From DATBDM01 sp036269915 (lineage in GTDB: Bacteria > Actinomycetota > Thermoleophilia > Solirubrobacterales > Solirubrobacteraceae): DNA of 14,709 bases. The stretch lies in assembly GCA_036269915.1 (NCBI GenBank), contig DATBDM010000060.1, forward strand, positions 1 to 14,709. The letters run 5' to 3'. The translations under genes and the position numbers were made by a program. A model generated the notes under the pieces. The model was given only the letters and a program-made list of their open reading frames with translations. It made no database searches and was not told the origin of the DNA. Positions 6,499 through 14,398 of the stretch are shown one piece after another. Each line of letters opens with the position of its first letter. Positions within the stretch are counted from its first letter, which is position 1.

Positions 6499-7623
6499 TC
6501 AGCGCCGGAACGAGAACCAGGTGCTGCGCAGCCCGAGCGCGGACTGGATCGTCGCCGCCGAGACGCGTGCCGTCCCCCGCTTCCCGCGCACGGCGACGAC
6601 TGCGGCACGCCCGGACGCGGTGCGAGCGGCGACCTTGAGCGAGCGCAGCTTCCCGGGCGCGACGTCGGCGAGCCGCCGCGCCGCCGCGCGGTCGCTGAAG
6701 CGCACGGTCCAGCGGTGGTAGGGCGAGAGCCGGTCGTAGGGATCGTCGACCGAGCGCAGGTACGGGACCGGGGCTCCGCCCCAGATCTCCTCGTTGGCGG
6801 CGGTGCGACCGCCCGAGGTCGAGAAGAAGTACGTCTCCGCGACCTGGCCGCCGTAGGTGACGATCTCGCTGCGCGTCGCCGCGACCGCGGCGCTGGCGGC
6901 CGAGACCTCGCTCCCGACGCCGCCGTAGACCTGCGAGCGCGTGTCGGCGAAGACGTCGTACGGCGCACCGGAGTTGCGGGCGCGCAGGGCGTAGGAGCGG
7001 GCGATGACCGCCTGGGCCCGGAGCGCCTCGGCCGGCCACGAGGCCGGCATCTCGGCGGGGACGACCCCGCGCAGGTAGTCCTCGATCCCGACGCGGTCGA
7101 CGACGAGGACGCCGCGCCGGCCGGTGCGCAGCAGCTGCGCGGTGCCGCGGTAGGCGCCGTCGCGGACGCCGTTGTCGGCGCGCCCGCGCAGGCACCAGCT
7201 CGCCCCGCCGGTCACCGTCGCGGGAGCCGCGACACGGGCCCGCTTCCGCCGCGTCGTGAGGTCGCGCACGACGTAGTCCCCGCCGGCGCGGGTGAAGCGA
7301 TAGACGTGCGTGTCGCTGAGCCGCACCCGGCGGCCGCTCGCGGCGCGCACGCGTGTCGCGCCGCAGAACGCGGGCCGCCTCGAGCTGGTCAGGCGCACGC
7401 GTACGGCGCCGGCGCCGCTGCGCGCGAGCGTGGTGCCCGGGTAGTAGTGCTGCAGGATCCAGGCGTGGCCGCGCCCCGCGTCGCGCGCGTAGCCGTAGGC
7501 GCCGTACTGCGAGAGGCCGATGCCGTGGCCCCAGCCGCGCCCGTCGACGCGAAGCGTCGCGGAGGCGGCCGGCGCGGCGGCGAGGAGGGTGAGCGGGATG
7601 AGGGTGAGGAGGAAGCGGCGCAT
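6499..7623 (-). CDS. Secreted SpoIID/LytB-domain protein (N-terminal GHG motif)
   Basis: A 374-residue exported protein. Residues 1-22 form a signal peptide (MRR, hydrophobic core, ending ASA). Straight after it comes GRGWGHGIGLSQYGAYGYA (28-46) and YYPGT (60-64). The SpoIID catalytic-core signature EDYLRGVVPAEMPASW lies at 181-196, with Glu191 aligned to the catalytic Glu of SpoIID lytic transglycosylases, followed by LRAQAVIARSYA and YFFSTSGGRTAANEE (265-279). In Bacillus SpoIID the GHGxGxSQ...YYPGT segment is at the C-terminus, so here it is moved to the front. The likely role is peptidoglycan glycan cleavage or binding outside the membrane. No other sporulation gene is present, so sporulation need not be involved. 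The upstream VOC-like gene ends 39 bases before the start. Confidence 0.9.
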   Translation of the reverse strand: MRRFLLTLIPLTLLAAAPAASATLRVDGRGWGHGIGLSQYGAYGYARDAGRGHAWILQHYYPGTTLARSGAGAVRVRLTSSRRPAFCGATRVRAASGRRVRLSDTHVYRFTRAGGDYVVRDLTTRRKRARVAAPATVTGGASWCLRGRADNGVRDGAYRGTAQLLRTGRRGVLVVDRVGIEDYLRGVVPAEMPASWPAEALRAQAVIARSYALRARNSGAPYDVFADTRSQVYGGVGSEVSAASAAVAATRSEIVTYGGQVAETYFFSTSGGRTAANEEIWGGAPVPYLRSVDDPYDRLSPYHRWTVRFSDRAAARRLADVAPGKLRSLKVAARTASGRAAVVAVRGKRGTARVSAATIQSALGLRSTWFSFRR

Positions 7624-7662
7624 CAGGGAATGACAACCGCCGCCGGCGAGCGATGTTGCGGA

Positions 7663-8268
7663 TCAGCCACGCGGGGTCATCAGCGCGAGCGGCGTCGAGA
7701 GTCCGGCTTCGCGACGCACCGTGGCAATCCTGCGACCGGGCTGCACCGCGTCCTTGACCGCGCCGAGCCGGTCTCCGAGCGCCTCCGCCGTGGCGTCGAG
7801 GTCGGCGACCACCACGACGAGCCCCCACAGCCACGGCGCCCGGCCGTCGGCCTCGACGACCTCGAGGACGAGCGTCGCCGCCGGATGGAAGGCCTGGATC
7901 GCGGGCGACTCGGGCGGCCGGCGGATGCGCCGCAGCGGCAGCCCGGCGGACTCGAGCGCGGCCGAGGTGCGCGTCGCGTCGTCCGTCAGCGCGACGACGT
8001 GGTCGACCGCCAGCGCGCCATTGGGATGGACCGGATCCGCCGCGTCGGGAGCCCCGCCGGCGCTCGTCAGCGGCAGGCCGTCGGGGTGCTCGGCCCGCAG
8101 GCCGCGCAGCCGCAGCTCCCGCAGGCCCGGTGGACCGTCCGCGAGGATGATCCGTACCCCTCCGACCGTGACCGCGTCCGCGCCGACGGCGAAGCCCAGT
8201 GCGGCCCACCGCGCGGGGTCGTCGCCCACGACGATCGCGGTGGCGCGCGGGATCGGCTCGGCTGCCAT
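7663..8268 (-). CDS. VOC-superfamily (glyoxalase-like) protein
   Basis: A 201-residue cytoplasmic protein with two short βαβββ-like halves: ATAIVVGDDPARWAALGFAVG to about residue 55, and VDHVVALTDDATRTSAALESAG from residue 88 onward. This is the bipartite layout of vicinal-oxygen-chelate/glyoxalase-like proteins. His90 (VDH) is a plausible metal ligand of the second half and Glu136 (LVLEVVE) a plausible partner; the first half lacks the matching His. The substrate is unknown. ATG 8268 was chosen because family-like sequence begins immediately and the start faces the divergent gene at 8328 across a 59-base gap. The much longer open frame upstream in this phase is antisense to the flippase-like gene and was discarded. 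The SpoIID-domain gene follows on the same strand. Confidence 0.78.
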   Translation of the reverse strand: MAAEPIPRATAIVVGDDPARWAALGFAVGADAVTVGGVRIILADGPPGLRELRLRGLRAEHPDGLPLTSAGGAPDAADPVHPNGALAVDHVVALTDDATRTSAALESAGLPLRRIRRPPESPAIQAFHPAATLVLEVVEADGRAPWLWGLVVVVADLDATAEALGDRLGAVKDAVQPGRRIATVRREAGLSTPLALMTPRG

Positions 8269-8315
8269 GAGAGGCAGTCTGTCCGATGGGCCATCATGAC
8301 CCCGGTTCGAAACGC

Positions 8316-8320
8316 AGGAG
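8316..8320 (+). promoter_or_regulatory. Shine-Dalgarno sequence of the small acidic protein
   Basis: AGGAG ends 7 bases before ATG 8328. It picks this ATG over the one at 8286 and argues that the small reading frame is translated. Confidence 0.7.
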
Positions 8321-8327
8321 CCAAGCG

Positions 8328-8489
8328 ATGACGCACGCACAGGAACACGAAGACCGCGACGAGCGCGAGCGCGGCGAGGAGGGCACCGAGGGCGACAGTG
8401 GCGCGAAGGACACGCCGCCGCCGAAGCCCGACTCCGACGACGACTCGCCGCTGGGAGACACCGATCAGCACTCCGGCGCCGACGCCTGA
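8328..8489 (+). CDS. Small acidic protein (53 residues), hypothetical
   Basis: A 53-residue, extremely acidic and hydrophilic protein (MTHAQEHEDRDERERGEEGT at the start; later KPDSDDDSPLGDTDQHSGAD) with no hydrophobic core, so probably disordered. It is supported as a real gene by AGGAG at ideal spacing and by about 89% G/C at third codon positions, typical of real genes here, while the overlapping plus-one frame falls to about 73%. It lies directly upstream of the flippase-like gene and may be cotranscribed with it. No family is recognised. Confidence 0.65.
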   Translation: MTHAQEHEDRDERERGEEGTEGDSGAKDTPPPKPDSDDDSPLGDTDQHSGADA

Positions 8490-9453
8490 TCCGATCCGCC
8501 GCCCCGGGCGGCGGCAGCGCTTGCTGGCCTGGGCGGGCATCGCGGTCTCGCTGCTCGCCGTCGCCGCCGTCGTGTGGTGGGCGAGCAGGCAGCAGCCACC
8601 GCAGCTGCCCCACACCGGACCGCAGCTGCTGGCGCTCGCCGCCGCCGTCGCGCTGTACGCGCTCGCCACGCTCGTGCGCGGCGAGCGCTGGCAGCGGCTG
8701 CTCGTCGACGAGGGCGGCACGCCCTCGCGCGGCGACACGCTCGGCATCACCTGCGTCGGCTACGCCGGCAACAACATCCTCCCCGCCCGCGCCGGCGACG
8801 CCATCCGCGTCGTGCTCATGGCGCCTCGCGCGGGCCTGTCGATGCGGGCCGTCGTCGGCACGCTGCTCGCCGAGCGCATCCTCGACGTCGCGGTGCTCGT
8901 CGTGCTGTTCGTCGTCGTCGGCTACGGCCTGCTCGGGGAGGTCGAGGCCGGCCGCGCCGAGCTCGTCGCCGGGATCGTCGTCGCGCTCGGCCTCCTGGCC
9001 CTGATCGGCTGGCGCGTCACGCGCCGCTCCCGGCGCCTGCACGAGTTCCTCGCCCCGATCGCCGCCTCCACGCTCGGGCTGCGCCGCGCCGGCCACGGGC
9101 TGCGCCTGCTCGCGCTCACCCTGGTGATCTGGGCGATCGAGACCGCGGTCTGGATGTCGGTCGCCGGCGCCATCGGCTTCGGCGTCAACGTGATCGAGGG
9201 CGTCTACCTCGTCGCGCTCGCCTCGGTCTTCTCGATGATCCCGTCCGGTCCCGCGTACGCCGGCACCCAGGACGCCGCCGCCATCATCGGGTTGAAGGCG
9301 CTGGGCGCCACCGGCGCGCAGGCCGTCGCCTTCATCGTCATGTTGCGCTTCGTCATCGTCGTCCCCATCACCGTCGTCGGGCTCGTGCTCCTCGCCTCGC
9401 GCTACGGCGGGCTGCGTCGGCTGCGCGCGATGGGCACCGGGGCGACGGCGTGA
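8398..9453 (+). CDS. LPG_synthase_TM / YbhN-AglD-type flippase-like membrane protein
   Basis: An integral membrane protein of up to 351 residues with about eight hydrophobic segments (first at ~42-62, last at ~313-333). It matches the lysylphosphatidylglycerol synthase transmembrane region family (UPF0104, YbhN, AglD). Family hallmarks are NNILPARAGDAIRVVLM (125-141), in which the short ARAGDxxR stretch is conserved, and IPSGPAYAGTQDAA (281-294). It has no aminoacyl-transferase domain, so a lipid-linked sugar translocation or membrane accessory role is more likely than lipid lysinylation. The start is uncertain: GTG 8398 would overlap the small acidic gene, and its first 30 residues look like an out-of-frame reading of it. 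TTG 8521 just before the first membrane helix is the main alternative. The stop overlaps the Agl23-type start as GTGA, implying coupled translation. Confidence 0.88.
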   Translation: MARRTRRRRSPTPTTTRRWETPISTPAPTPDPIRRPGRRQRLLAWAGIAVSLLAVAAVVWWASRQQPPQLPHTGPQLLALAAAVALYALATLVRGERWQRLLVDEGGTPSRGDTLGITCVGYAGNNILPARAGDAIRVVLMAPRAGLSMRAVVGTLLAERILDVAVLVVLFVVVGYGLLGEVEAGRAELVAGIVVALGLLALIGWRVTRRSRRLHEFLAPIAASTLGLRRAGHGLRLLALTLVIWAIETAVWMSVAGAIGFGVNVIEGVYLVALASVFSMIPSGPAYAGTQDAAAIIGLKALGATGAQAVAFIVMLRFVIVVPITVVGLVLLASRYGGLRRLRAMGTGATA

Positions 9454-11057
9454 CGGCCGCCGTCGCGCACGCCGATGAGCCGTCTGCGGTCCGCCGGGTC
9501 GCGGCACGATCGCGCGGCGAGCTCCTCGCCTGGGCGCTGCTGATCGCCGCCGCGATCGCGGTCCGGCTGATCGCGCTCGGCGACCGGCCGTTCCACCACG
9601 ACGAGAGCCAGGACGCGTACTTCTCCTACCTGTTCCGCACCACCGGGGACTACGCCTACAACCCGCTGCTGCACGGGCCGCTGCGCTTCTACCTCACCGC
9701 CGGCGCCTACGTGCTGTTCGGCGACTCGGACTTCACCGCCCGCCTCGCGCCGGCGCTGATGGGCGCGCTCATGGTGCCGATGCCCTACGGCCTGCGCCGC
9801 CAGCTCGGCCGCGGCGGCGCCTTCGCCGCCGGCGCCCTGCTCGCCTTCGGCCCGACCTACCTGTACTTCTCGCGCTTCGCCCGCGAGGACATCTACGTCG
9901 CCTCGATCACGCTCGCCCTGATCGTCGTCACGTTCCGCTTCCTCGAGCGCCCGCGGCGACATCAGCCCGCGCTGATCGGCGCGCTGCTCGCGCTCTCCTT
10001 CGCGACCAAGGAGACGACGTTCATCACCGTCTTCGTGGCCGGGACGTTCTTCCTGGCGGCGCTCGCCTACCAGCGCCGCCGCGCGCGCAGCTGGCGCGAG
10101 GTCGAGCTGGTGCGCACGGTCGCCGCGGTCGGCTGGGCGCCCTGGGCGTGGGCCGCCGCCGCGTTCGTCGCCGTGTTCACGATCCTCTTCACGACGTTCC
10201 TCACCCACCCGCACGGGCTCTGGGACGGCGTCTACACCGGCCTGAAGTACTGGCTCTCGCAGCACAGCGTCGGCCGCGGCGGCGAGTCGGACTTCTTCTA
10301 CGTCGTCGTCCTGCTCGGCGAGGAGTGGCCCGTCCTGCTGCTCGGAGCGTTCGGCGCGGTCGCCGCCTTCCGCCGGCCCACCCTGCTGCGGCTGTTCCTC
10401 GTCTGGGACTTCGTGCTGTCGCTGATCGTCTACTCGTGGGCCGGCGAGAAGTTCGCCTGGCTGGTGATGCACCCGCTGCTGCCGCTGATCCTGCTCGCGG
10501 GGCTCGGAGTGCAGGCGATCTGGAGCGCGCGGCACAGCTGGGCGGGCCGCGCCGGGATCGCGCTCGCCGTGCTGGGCTTCGCCTACGCGGGGATCGCGTC
10601 GTTCTGGGTCAACGCCGTCCACCGCGCGGACCCGCGCGAGCTGCTCGTGTCCACGCAGTCCTCCGAGCAGGTCAAGCAGATCTCCGAGGCGGTGGTCGCG
10701 CGTGCCGGGTCGCAGACGCCGGTGACCGTCGACTCCGCCGACGGCGCGTCGTTCCCCTACGCCTGGTACTTCCGCCACCTCGACGCCGGCTACCCCGACC
10801 TGTCGGCGTCCGGGACGCTGCCCGCGGGCGGCATCGCGATCCTCACCGACGCCTCGCGGGAGCGCCTGCGCGGCCAGTTGTCGGGCTACGAGGAGCGGCC
10901 GTTCGACTTCCGCGTCTGGTGGGTGCGCGACTACTCGAAGCTGAACCCGGGCTCGGCCTGGCGCTGGCTCAGCGCCCGAGACCCCTGGAGTCCGACGGGG
11001 GGGATGCGGGAGTGGCTGGAGTGGCCCCGCTCCCTCGGCCCGGCCCCGCGCCCCTGA
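9450..11057 (+). CDS. Agl23-type membrane glycosyltransferase (TIGR03663 family)
   Basis: A 535-residue polytopic membrane protein of the GT-C-like family called flippase activity-associated protein Agl23 (TIGR03663). After a short cytoplasmic N-terminus and first helix (~24-43), an outside loop carries HHDESQDAYFSYL (49-61), with acidic residues typical of GT-C metal/lipid-phosphate sites, then YNPLLHGPLRFYL (70-82). Further conserved points are RFAREDIYV (142-150), FATKETTFI (184-192) and YSWAGEKFAWLVMHPLLPL (328-346). A soluble C-terminal region begins near residue 390. GTG 9450 overlaps the flippase-like TGA by 4 bases. It probably transfers a sugar from a polyprenyl-phosphate donor onto an envelope glycan or protein. 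Its last 29 codons overlap the convergent DUF2298 gene. Confidence 0.9.
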   Translation: MTAAVAHADEPSAVRRVAARSRGELLAWALLIAAAIAVRLIALGDRPFHHDESQDAYFSYLFRTTGDYAYNPLLHGPLRFYLTAGAYVLFGDSDFTARLAPALMGALMVPMPYGLRRQLGRGGAFAAGALLAFGPTYLYFSRFAREDIYVASITLALIVVTFRFLERPRRHQPALIGALLALSFATKETTFITVFVAGTFFLAALAYQRRRARSWREVELVRTVAAVGWAPWAWAAAAFVAVFTILFTTFLTHPHGLWDGVYTGLKYWLSQHSVGRGGESDFFYVVVLLGEEWPVLLLGAFGAVAAFRRPTLLRLFLVWDFVLSLIVYSWAGEKFAWLVMHPLLPLILLAGLGVQAIWSARHSWAGRAGIALAVLGFAYAGIASFWVNAVHRADPRELLVSTQSSEQVKQISEAVVARAGSQTPVTVDSADGASFPYAWYFRHLDAGYPDLSASGTLPAGGIAILTDASRERLRGQLSGYEERPFDFRVWWVRDYSKLNPGSAWRWLSARDPWSPTGGMREWLEWPRSLGPAPRP

Positions 11058-13272
11058 GCGCCCACACGGTCGTGCCCCGTGCGTCGAGCACGCGGCGCCC
11101 GAGCCGGTCCCACTTCGCGAGCCCCGCCTCGCCGTAGTCGGTGCGCTCGATCGGCCCCGCGACGACGTAGCCGATCCCGTAGCGCGCGATCAGCCGGCGC
11201 GCCGTGGCGTCGTCGGTCGTCGTGTAGAGCGTCCTGACGTCGGCCTCCCGCGAGCCCGGGCGATGGCTCCACTGGAGCTCGTGGCCCGCCCAGCCGATCA
11301 CGGTCGAGCGGCCCGTGAACGTCGAGATGCGGCCGTGGCCGAAGGCGGAGTAGTCCGGCCCGAAGCCCTCCAGGACGACCGCGTCCCCGGGCGTGTGCGC
11401 ACGCAGCCAGTCGATCGCGGCCGGGTCGCCGGGCGCGCGCTCGCGCAGCCAGCCCAGCCCGTCGAGCGTCGGCGCGGTGCGGAAGCCGTCCTTGCGCGCG
11501 TAGGTCCCGGCGTAGGGGTAGACGGCGCCGAGCAGCAGCGCGACCGCCGTCCCCGCGGCCCACACGGGCCAGGTGCGACGGCCCAGCCAGCCGCCGGCCC
11601 ACGGCAGCACGCAAGCGGCGGCGATCGCCAGCATCAGCCACCCCTGGTAGCCGAACTTGAAGATCGTGTTCATGCGCTCGAACGGGCCGCCGTCGAAGGA
11701 GTCGCGCAGGTAGACGACCTCGGGGATGGCGACGCAGGCGAAGCCCCCGGCGATCAAGAGCCACAGCATTCGCTCGGGGGCGCCGATCCGGCGCGCGAAG
11801 ACGGCGCCGAGCGCGATCGCGGCGAGCGCGGCGATCACCGCCGGGCCGGCGAGGTCGGCCAGCGCCAGGAGCGTGCCCGCGAGCAGCGCGCCGGCCGCCC
11901 CCCACCCGGCGATCCGCCACGGGTGGCGCGCGGCGAGCAGCCGCCCGACGAAGGCCGCGAGCAGGATCCAGGCCAGCAGCCCGTAGATCAGCGCCTGCCA
12001 GCCGAGGAAGCGGGCGAACGGCGCGTGGTCGCGCACCAGTGCGAAGCCGCGTGCCGCGGGGTCGAAGTCCAGCCAGAACGGCAGCAGCAGCACGACGCTC
12101 GCGACGAGCACGAGCCCGGTCCAGACGAGCGCGTAGGCCCGTCTTGCGCGCGAGCGTGGATCCCGCAGCCAGGCCAGCACCGCGACCACGAGCATCCCCG
12201 CCGCGACGGGATACGACCACGAGTTGATCGCGTAGAGCGCCCCGATCGCGAGGCCCGCGGCGAGCGCCTCGGTCGCGGAGCGCAGCACGGCGTCGCCGCG
12301 CGGCCCGGCGAGGACGACCTGCAGCGCGAAGCCGAGCGCAACGACCGTGAACGGCAGCGCGAGCAGGTGCGCGTGCAGGTCGCCCAGCAGGAACGAGAAG
12401 TAGGGGAACTCGTCGATCGCGTGCGGGATCACGCGCGAGGGGGCGAACCAGTCGTAGTCGCCCGGCGGCGAGGCGGCGTCGAGCCAGGCCTTGACTCCCG
12501 CGAGGTTGCCGAGCACGAGGCAGACGACCACGGCGGCGACGCCGGTGGCGACGGGCCCGCCGCGGATCGCGACGCTCGAGGCCCGTGCCGCCGCCCACAG
12601 CGTCCCCGCGAAGGTGAACACCGCGGTCGCCGTGAGCGCGAAGATCAGCGCGACGGCGAGGTTGTAGCCGACGTCGGGCGCCGTCCCGAGGACGTCGGCG
12701 GGCATCGCCATCGCCAGGTGGCCGAGGTAGTAGTAGTTCAGCGGCTCACCGGACATCCACGGGTCGTGCGGCGGGAAGCTCGCCGAGGCGTTGATGGCGT
12801 TGATGAACGCCATGTCCATCGGCTTCTCGGTCCCCCACACCTCCGGCGAGTAGGCGACGAGCAGCGCGGAGGCGGCGAAGACGACCGCGAACACCGCCTC
12901 CGCACCGAGGAAGAGCGAGCGGCGCGCCGGGTCGCCGGGCGCAAACGCGCGCGCCGCGAGCCGCCGGGCGCGCCGCCCCTGCTCGGGCGCCTCGGCGCCG
13001 CGCAGCCGGCGCCCGACCGACCGCTGGCGCAGCGCCGTGAGGATCCCCGCGACGAGCAGGACCGCCGCCGCGCCACAGATCAGCCCGACGCCGTAGGAGG
13101 CGATCCCGAGGCTCGCGGCGATCCACACCAGCCACGTGACCAGCAGCACCCCGAACGGCTTGCCGAAGCCGAGCCCTGACCCGGGCAGGCGCCCGAATGC
13201 CAGTCCGGCCAGCGGCGCGGCGGCCAGCCCGACCACCTCGACCAGCGCGAAGAAGCCGAGCGCCTGGAGCAT
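10969..13272 (-). CDS. DUF2298 (Chlor_Arch_YYY-type, TIGR03662) membrane protein
   Basis: A 767-residue polytopic membrane protein with a soluble C-terminal domain. The family's name-giving triplet is present: EKPMDMAFINAINASASFPP then PLNYYYLGHLAMA (Tyr180-182). The loop IDEFPYFSFLLGDLHAHLLA (286-305) is also conserved. The C-terminal part carries AIDWLRAHTPGD, GPDYSAFGHGRISTFTGRST and AGHELQW, typical of the extracytoplasmic end of these proteins. The family is thought to act in envelope glycosylation and is often encoded near TIGR03663 genes, as here. ATG 13272 begins the first membrane helix (LQALGFFALVEVVGLAAAP). The final ~26 residues after TVWALRG are a Gly/Pro/Ser-rich tail outside the conserved region, and they lie in the 89-base tail-to-tail overlap with the Agl23-type gene. 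Confidence 0.9.
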   Translation of the reverse strand: MLQALGFFALVEVVGLAAAPLAGLAFGRLPGSGLGFGKPFGVLLVTWLVWIAASLGIASYGVGLICGAAAVLLVAGILTALRQRSVGRRLRGAEAPEQGRRARRLAARAFAPGDPARRSLFLGAEAVFAVVFAASALLVAYSPEVWGTEKPMDMAFINAINASASFPPHDPWMSGEPLNYYYLGHLAMAMPADVLGTAPDVGYNLAVALIFALTATAVFTFAGTLWAAARASSVAIRGGPVATGVAAVVVCLVLGNLAGVKAWLDAASPPGDYDWFAPSRVIPHAIDEFPYFSFLLGDLHAHLLALPFTVVALGFALQVVLAGPRGDAVLRSATEALAAGLAIGALYAINSWSYPVAAGMLVVAVLAWLRDPRSRARRAYALVWTGLVLVASVVLLLPFWLDFDPAARGFALVRDHAPFARFLGWQALIYGLLAWILLAAFVGRLLAARHPWRIAGWGAAGALLAGTLLALADLAGPAVIAALAAIALGAVFARRIGAPERMLWLLIAGGFACVAIPEVVYLRDSFDGGPFERMNTIFKFGYQGWLMLAIAAACVLPWAGGWLGRRTWPVWAAGTAVALLLGAVYPYAGTYARKDGFRTAPTLDGLGWLRERAPGDPAAIDWLRAHTPGDAVVLEGFGPDYSAFGHGRISTFTGRSTVIGWAGHELQWSHRPGSREADVRTLYTTTDDATARRLIARYGIGYVVAGPIERTDYGEAGLAKWDRLGRRVLDARGTTVWALRGAGPGRGSGATPATPASPPSDSRGLGR

Positions 13273-13325
13273 GCGGGCGGCAACGCTAGAAGACGCGGCG
13301 GCGGGGCCGTAGGCTGCCGCACACG

Positions 13326-14384
13326 ATGGGGACCTACGAACGGGTGGCCGGGCTCGCGCTCACGGTCGACGACTACGAGCTCGAGGGCCTCTCGCGGGTC
13401 GTCTCGAGCGGCTTCGAGCGCCTCAGCTCGGTGATCCACCTGCGCGGCGGCGGCCAGGAGGGGATCGGCGAGGACGTCACCTACGACGCCGACGAGCACC
13501 GGACCGCGCTCGGGCGCGGGCCCGAGCTCGAGCTCGCGGGCGACTGGACCTTCGACGCCTTCTCGAAGCACCTCGGCGGGCTCGACCTCTTCCCCGCCGG
13601 CGAACCCGGCGCCCCCGTGTTCCGCAACTACCGCCGCTGGGGCTACGAGAGCGCGGCGCTCGACCTCGCGCTGCGCCAGGCCGGGCGCTCGCTGGCCGAC
13701 GCGCTCGGCCGCGAGCCGCGCCCCGTGCGCTTCGTCGTGTCCTCGCGGATGGGCGAGCCCGCCACGATCGACCCCGTCGCGCGCCGCCTCGAGCGCTACC
13801 CCGACCTGCGCTTCAAGCTTGACGCGACGCCGGACTGGGACGACGCGCTGATCGCGGCGCTCGTCGAGACCGGGGCCGTGGACTCGATCGACTTCAAGGG
13901 GGCCTACAAGGGCACCCCGGTCGACACGGACACCGATCCCGACCTCTACCGCCGCGTCGCGGAGGCGTTCCCCGAGGCGTGGCTGGAGGACCCCGACCTC
14001 GAGGACGAGGGCGCCCGTGCGGCGCTCGCCCCGTTCGAGGACCGGATCACCTGGGACGCGCCGATCCACTCGGTCGAGGACATCCTCTCGCGACGGGTGA
14101 TGGCGCGGACGGTCAACCTCAAGCCGTCGCGCTTCGGCAGCGTCAAGGCGCTCTTCGAGGCCTACGACTTCTGCGCCGAGCGGGGCATGGGCGCGTATGG
14201 CGGCGGGCAGTACGAGCTCGGCGCCGGACGCGGCCAGATCCAGCTGCTCGCGGCGCTGTTCCACCCCGACGGGCCCAACGACATCGCCCCCGGCGGCTAC
14301 GACGCGCTCGACCCGGAGCCGGGCCTCCCGGCGAGCCCGCTCGATCCCGCGCCCGACGCCACCGGCTTCCGGCGGCGCATCTAG
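13326..14384 (+). CDS. Enolase-superfamily (mandelate racemase/muconate lactonizing enzyme-like) protein
   Basis: A 352-residue cytoplasmic enzyme with an N-terminal capping domain and a C-terminal barrel. Barrel-end residues fit the MLE-type subgroup: FKLDA with Lys164, possible metal ligands Asp189 (DSIDFKG), Glu221 (WLEDPD) and Asp244 (TWDAPIH), and a second lysine, Lys266 (VNLKPSRFGS), on the far side. A Lys...Lys pair around D/E/D ligands suggests a dehydratase, cycloisomerase or racemase of a carboxylate substrate. The late segment MGAYGGGQYELGAGRGQIQ is also well structured. Relatives are often annotated only as hypothetical, and the substrate cannot be read. ATG 13326 lies 53 bases from the divergent DUF2298 gene, so the two share a promoter region. 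The next gene begins 14 bases after the stop. Confidence 0.85.
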   Translation: MGTYERVAGLALTVDDYELEGLSRVVSSGFERLSSVIHLRGGGQEGIGEDVTYDADEHRTALGRGPELELAGDWTFDAFSKHLGGLDLFPAGEPGAPVFRNYRRWGYESAALDLALRQAGRSLADALGREPRPVRFVVSSRMGEPATIDPVARRLERYPDLRFKLDATPDWDDALIAALVETGAVDSIDFKGAYKGTPVDTDTDPDLYRRVAEAFPEAWLEDPDLEDEGARAALAPFEDRITWDAPIHSVEDILSRRVMARTVNLKPSRFGSVKALFEAYDFCAERGMGAYGGGQYELGAGRGQIQLLAALFHPDGPNDIAPGGYDALDPEPGLPASPLDPAPDATGFRRRI

Positions 14385-14398
14385 ACTGGACACCAACC

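Noticed and set aside
6430..6505. Possible tRNA ending in GGTTCGAATCC
   Set aside because: The T stem does not pair beyond three bases, the acceptor ends do not match, and no D arm or anticodon arm can be drawn. Part of the would-be acceptor is the end of the SpoIID-domain gene.
6499..7623. Evidence for a sporulation locus
   Set aside because: SpoIID/LytB domains are common in non-sporulating bacteria, and no other sporulation gene lies nearby.
8269..9507. Upstream extension of the VOC-like minus-strand frame, giving a 614-residue protein
   Set aside because: The extra part is repetitive Asp/Glu/Arg/Gly sequence antisense to the flippase-like gene, and VOC-like sequence starts at ATG 8268.
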